This document shows positions 61,750 through 64,000 of a stretch of 64,000 nt of DNA, one piece after another. The notes under the pieces were generated by a model. The model made no database searches. It saw only the letters and a list, made by a program, of their open reading frames with translations, and was not told the origin of the DNA. Numbering within the stretch: the stretch's first letter is position 1; the number at the start of each line of letters is the position of its first letter. The position numbers and the translations under genes were made by a program. The stretch is from Candidatus Woesearchaeota archaeon (GTDB taxonomy: Archaea; Nanobdellota; Nanobdellia; Woesearchaeales; UBA525), in contig JAPPOH010000002.1 of NCBI GenBank assembly GCA_028818155.1, positions 1 to 64,000 of the forward strand, given 5' to 3'.

Positions 61750-62361
61750 ATGGAATCACCCACCATAGAGGACATCGTCAAACAACTCAGCAAGAGCCCT
61801 CCACCGCGGAACGAGGAGTATCGGGCAGCATATACACCTTTGCGCCCAGCAACTCCAAACCAAGAACTCACAGAAGTAGAGATCTACCTCAAAATTGCTC
61901 AGACTCAGACAGAAAATCCAGAATACGCCGAAGGAGTTGCAGCAGCGTACGTCAACGCACATGCCTTCGTGCAAGATGTAGCTGCGCAGAACCGCTTAAC
62001 GGCTGAGGACATCCACAAGGGCAGCATCGGATGTGTCGAAGTTGAAATCGAACGCGTACGCAATCTGCTTGCCCGAAATGTCGCACGATACAACAATTTG
62101 TTCGAGGAGCAACCAAGCGATGCAACAAAGACTGCCGTCCTGCGCATGTTCACCAATGAAGATGGTATCGGGCGCAGAGTGTGGAATTCGTCACTCCTAC
62201 CACATTATCAAGAGCGAGTAGCACAACGTATTCGGCGACAATTCGCATCATATGAAGAGTCTCTGACACTACGCGAAGAGCTGGTTGAGCGATTACGCCA
62301 AGCAGACTACCTATTTCCAATCAAGGCACCCCCCAGCGGTGACATTCTTCCATTCCGCTAA
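61750..62361 (+). CDS. Hypothetical soluble protein
   Basis: The start is about 27 nt after CTTTATAAAT. The 203-residue protein is mostly helical and charged, with no recognised domain. It lies just before the EF-1alpha gene, which has its own promoter. Confidence 0.55.
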   Translation: MESPTIEDIVKQLSKSPPPRNEEYRAAYTPLRPATPNQELTEVEIYLKIAQTQTENPEYAEGVAAAYVNAHAFVQDVAAQNRLTAEDIHKGSIGCVEVEIERVRNLLARNVARYNNLFEEQPSDATKTAVLRMFTNEDGIGRRVWNSSLLPHYQERVAQRIRRQFASYEESLTLREELVERLRQADYLFPIKAPPSGDILPFR

Positions 62362-62427
62362 CGACGAAACCTTTTTAAACAACGAACTGTTCACACGACC
62401 ACTCATACTATTTGGAGGAATAACACT

Positions 62428-63720
62428 ATGGCAAAAGCAAAGCCACACTTGAATCTCGTCTTCGTCGGTCACGTTGACCACGGGAAGAGTACAACTGTAG
62501 GTCGCTTAATGTTCGATGGCGGTGCCGTCGACGAGCAGACCATGCGAAAGCTCAAAGATAAAGCTGCTGAACTAGGAAAAGCAGGATTCGAATTCGCGTA
62601 CGTGATGGATAACCTCAAAGAGGAACAGGAACGTGGTGTGACCATTGACCTGGCACACAAGCGGTTTGATACGGACAACTACGAGTGCACAATCATCGAC
62701 GCTCCAGGGCACAAGGACTTCGTGAAGAACATGATCACGGGCGCAAGCCAAGCAGACGCTGCTGTCCTTGTCGTTGCTGCAAACGACGGTGTGAACGCAC
62801 AGACGAAGGAGCACGTCTTCTTAAGCAAAGTGCTGGGCGTCAACAGACTCGTTGTTGCTGTCAACAAGATGGACATTTCCGGTGTTGACTACAAGGAAGA
62901 GAAGTTCAACGCAGTGAAGGAAGAAGTCACACAGTTACTCACAAGTGTGGGTTACAAGGCTGATGACGTTCCGTTCATCGCTGTGAGCTCCTTTAACGGC
63001 GAGAACATCGTCAACAAGAGCGAGAACATGTCCTGGTACTCCGGGCCAACACTCTTGGAAGCGATTAACGCTATCGAAGCACCAGAAAAGCCAACAGACT
63101 TGCCATTCAGGATGCCAATCCAGGATGTGTATAACATCACCGGTATCGGTGTCGTTCCTGTGGGCAGGATTGAGACAGGTGTCTTGAAGGCTGGCGACAA
63201 GCTTGTCGGTGTTCCTGGTCGTGAAGGAAAGCAAGTCCCTGGTGAATGCAAGTCTATTGAGATGCACCACGAACAGATCCCACAGGCGGAGCCTGGCGAC
63301 AACGTCGGTATCAGCTGCCGAGGCTTCGGGAAGAAGGACCTCGCGCGCGGCGATGTTTTGGGTCATCCAGACAACGTGCCAACCGTGGCGAAGTCATTCA
63401 CCGCACAGATGGTTGTTTTGCAACACCCAAGCGTGATTACGGTAGGATACACACCAGTGTTCCACATCCACACCGCGCAAGTAGCTTGTAGGGTAGAAGC
63501 GATCGAGAAGAAGCTCAACCCAGCAACAGGTGAAACACTCGAGGAGAACCCAGACTTTATCAAGAATGGGGACGCTGCGATTGTGAAGCTTGTGCCGACA
63601 CAGCCACTCTGCATCGAGACGAAAGCAGATATCCCACAATTGTGCCAGTTCGCGATTCGCGACTCCGGGAGCACGGTTGCTGCGGGCATGTGCATGAGTG
63701 TCGAGAAAAAGGACGTTTAA
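62428..63720 (+). CDS. tuf: Translation elongation factor 1-alpha (archaeal EF-Tu)
   Basis: The 430-residue GTPase has G1 GHVDHGKST, the archaeal/eukaryotic switch region ([16 protein letters not shown]), G3 DAPGHKDF, G4 NKMD and the two beta-barrel domains that bind aminoacyl-tRNA. It delivers charged tRNAs to the ribosome. A GGAGG ribosome-binding site 9-10 bases before the ATG follows a TTTTTAAAC promoter, so this is a leadered, highly expressed gene. It ends in a T-rich terminator. G2 reads VTIDLAH rather than the usual GVTID(I)A. Confidence 0.96.
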   Translation: MAKAKPHLNLVFVGHVDHGKSTTVGRLMFDGGAVDEQTMRKLKDKAAELGKAGFEFAYVMDNLKEEQERGVTIDLAHKRFDTDNYECTIIDAPGHKDFVKNMITGASQADAAVLVVAANDGVNAQTKEHVFLSKVLGVNRLVVAVNKMDISGVDYKEEKFNAVKEEVTQLLTSVGYKADDVPFIAVSSFNGENIVNKSENMSWYSGPTLLEAINAIEAPEKPTDLPFRMPIQDVYNITGIGVVPVGRIETGVLKAGDKLVGVPGREGKQVPGECKSIEMHHEQIPQAEPGDNVGISCRGFGKKDLARGDVLGHPDNVPTVAKSFTAQMVVLQHPSVITVGYTPVFHIHTAQVACRVEAIEKKLNPATGETLEENPDFIKNGDAAIVKLVPTQPLCIETKADIPQLCQFAIRDSGSTVAAGMCMSVEKKDV

Positions 63721-63764
63721 TTTTTTTCTTTTATCTTTATATTTCTGTTCTCCTTTCCAGAGGT

Positions 63765-64000
63765 ATGCGTGATTATATCAAAGCAGGAATCGCAAATAGA
63801 GTGACCTGTGCCGGCTACATCGCACTCACCACATGTGCGACGGTCGCAACAACAGGCGCGCACTTCTACGACCAGATGAGCAGGGATGGCAAGCTCACAT
63901 ATATTTTTGCAGTCCCGCTACTCATGCTAACATCTGCTGTGTTGCTCGGCGCAACAGATTTTGCTCGAGATACAGTGCGAGAGTACCGAGCTACTCGACG
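63765..64000 (+). CDS. Membrane protein, truncated by the window end
   Basis: At least 78 codons are open from an ATG 24-28 nt after TTATCTTTATATTTC. The visible part has two hydrophobic segments (YIALTTCATVATTGAHF, IFAVPLLMLTSAVLLGA). The stop lies beyond the window, so no family can be given. Confidence 0.5.
   Translation, partial: MRDYIKAGIANRVTCAGYIALTTCATVATTGAHFYDQMSRDGKLTYIFAVPLLMLTSAVLLGATDFARDTVREYRATR

Overview
This window looks like a chromosome segment of an archaeon, most probably a DPANN-type lineage such as a Woesearchaeota/Pacearchaeota relative; the clade is inference. Direct evidence for an archaeon: almost every gene has a TATA-like box (TTTATAAA, TTTAAA, TATATAA) centred 24-28 nt before its start codon, so most transcripts should be leaderless. 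There are introns in tRNA-Tyr and tRNA-Leu, an archaeal EF-1alpha, archaeal-type UMP kinase and triosephosphate isomerase, a Rad50-like ATPase, and pilin-type class III signal sequences. Bacterial-style genes are mixed in: GroES-GroEL, Lgt, ZnuABC with a Fur-family regulator, RelBE, CcdA/TlpA.

Layout. 1-7.1 kb: a methyltransferase, UMP kinase plus a MurG-like glycosyltransferase, and a five-gene leftward operon (Yip1-like protein, thioredoxin-fold membrane protein, CxxC-less DsbA-like protein, two family-2 glycosyltransferases). 7.2-12.0 kb: short Rad50-like ATPase, tRNA-Pro, SGNH-like exoprotein, surface protein. 12-15 kb: accessory stretch behind intron-containing tRNA-Tyr (orphan gene, RelBE, ATP-grasp protein). 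15-20 kb: metal homeostasis, with a His-rich membrane protein, COG0523 GTPase, ZnuABC and Fur/Zur, with Fur-like boxes in two control regions. 20-31 kb: hydroxylase-like membrane protein, MYG1-like protein, CPA2 antiporter, pilin-like cluster, TPI, Lgt, thioredoxin, HisRS and a newly inferred 72-nt RNA. 31-39 kb: two lipoproteins, tRNA-Leu, small zinc-ribbon and DUF1059 proteins, paired ATP-grasp enzymes, a MetRS carrying extra B3/4-like and OB domains, and a nucleotidyltransferase with an overlapping 38-codon gene. 39-49 kb: a 2,520-residue secreted coiled-coil protein overlapping a 724-residue pilin-signal partner. 49-64 kb: cold-shock protein with acidic tail, tRNA-Thr, CcdA/TlpA, GroESL, FtsZ with TPR-like and coiled-coil neighbours, a Tat-like HExxH lipoprotein, EF-1alpha, and a truncated membrane protein.

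The most interesting signal is a recurring architecture: a single orphan gene, pointing toward the 3' end of its neighbour, flanked by direct repeats that duplicate that neighbour's 3' end. It is very clear at ccdA (51.4-52.0 kb) and at the coiled-coil gene after ftsZ (59.8-60.4 kb). In both, the two repeat copies encode the same C-terminal peptide and differ only at synonymous positions. Weaker examples occur at 54.2-55.3 kb and at tRNA-Tyr. This suggests a family of gene-end-targeting cassettes that restore the gene they enter and carry no recombinase of their own. Other highlights are Lgt together with five lipobox proteins in an archaeon, the MetRS fusion, the giant surface-protein pair, and the TATA-driven structured RNA.
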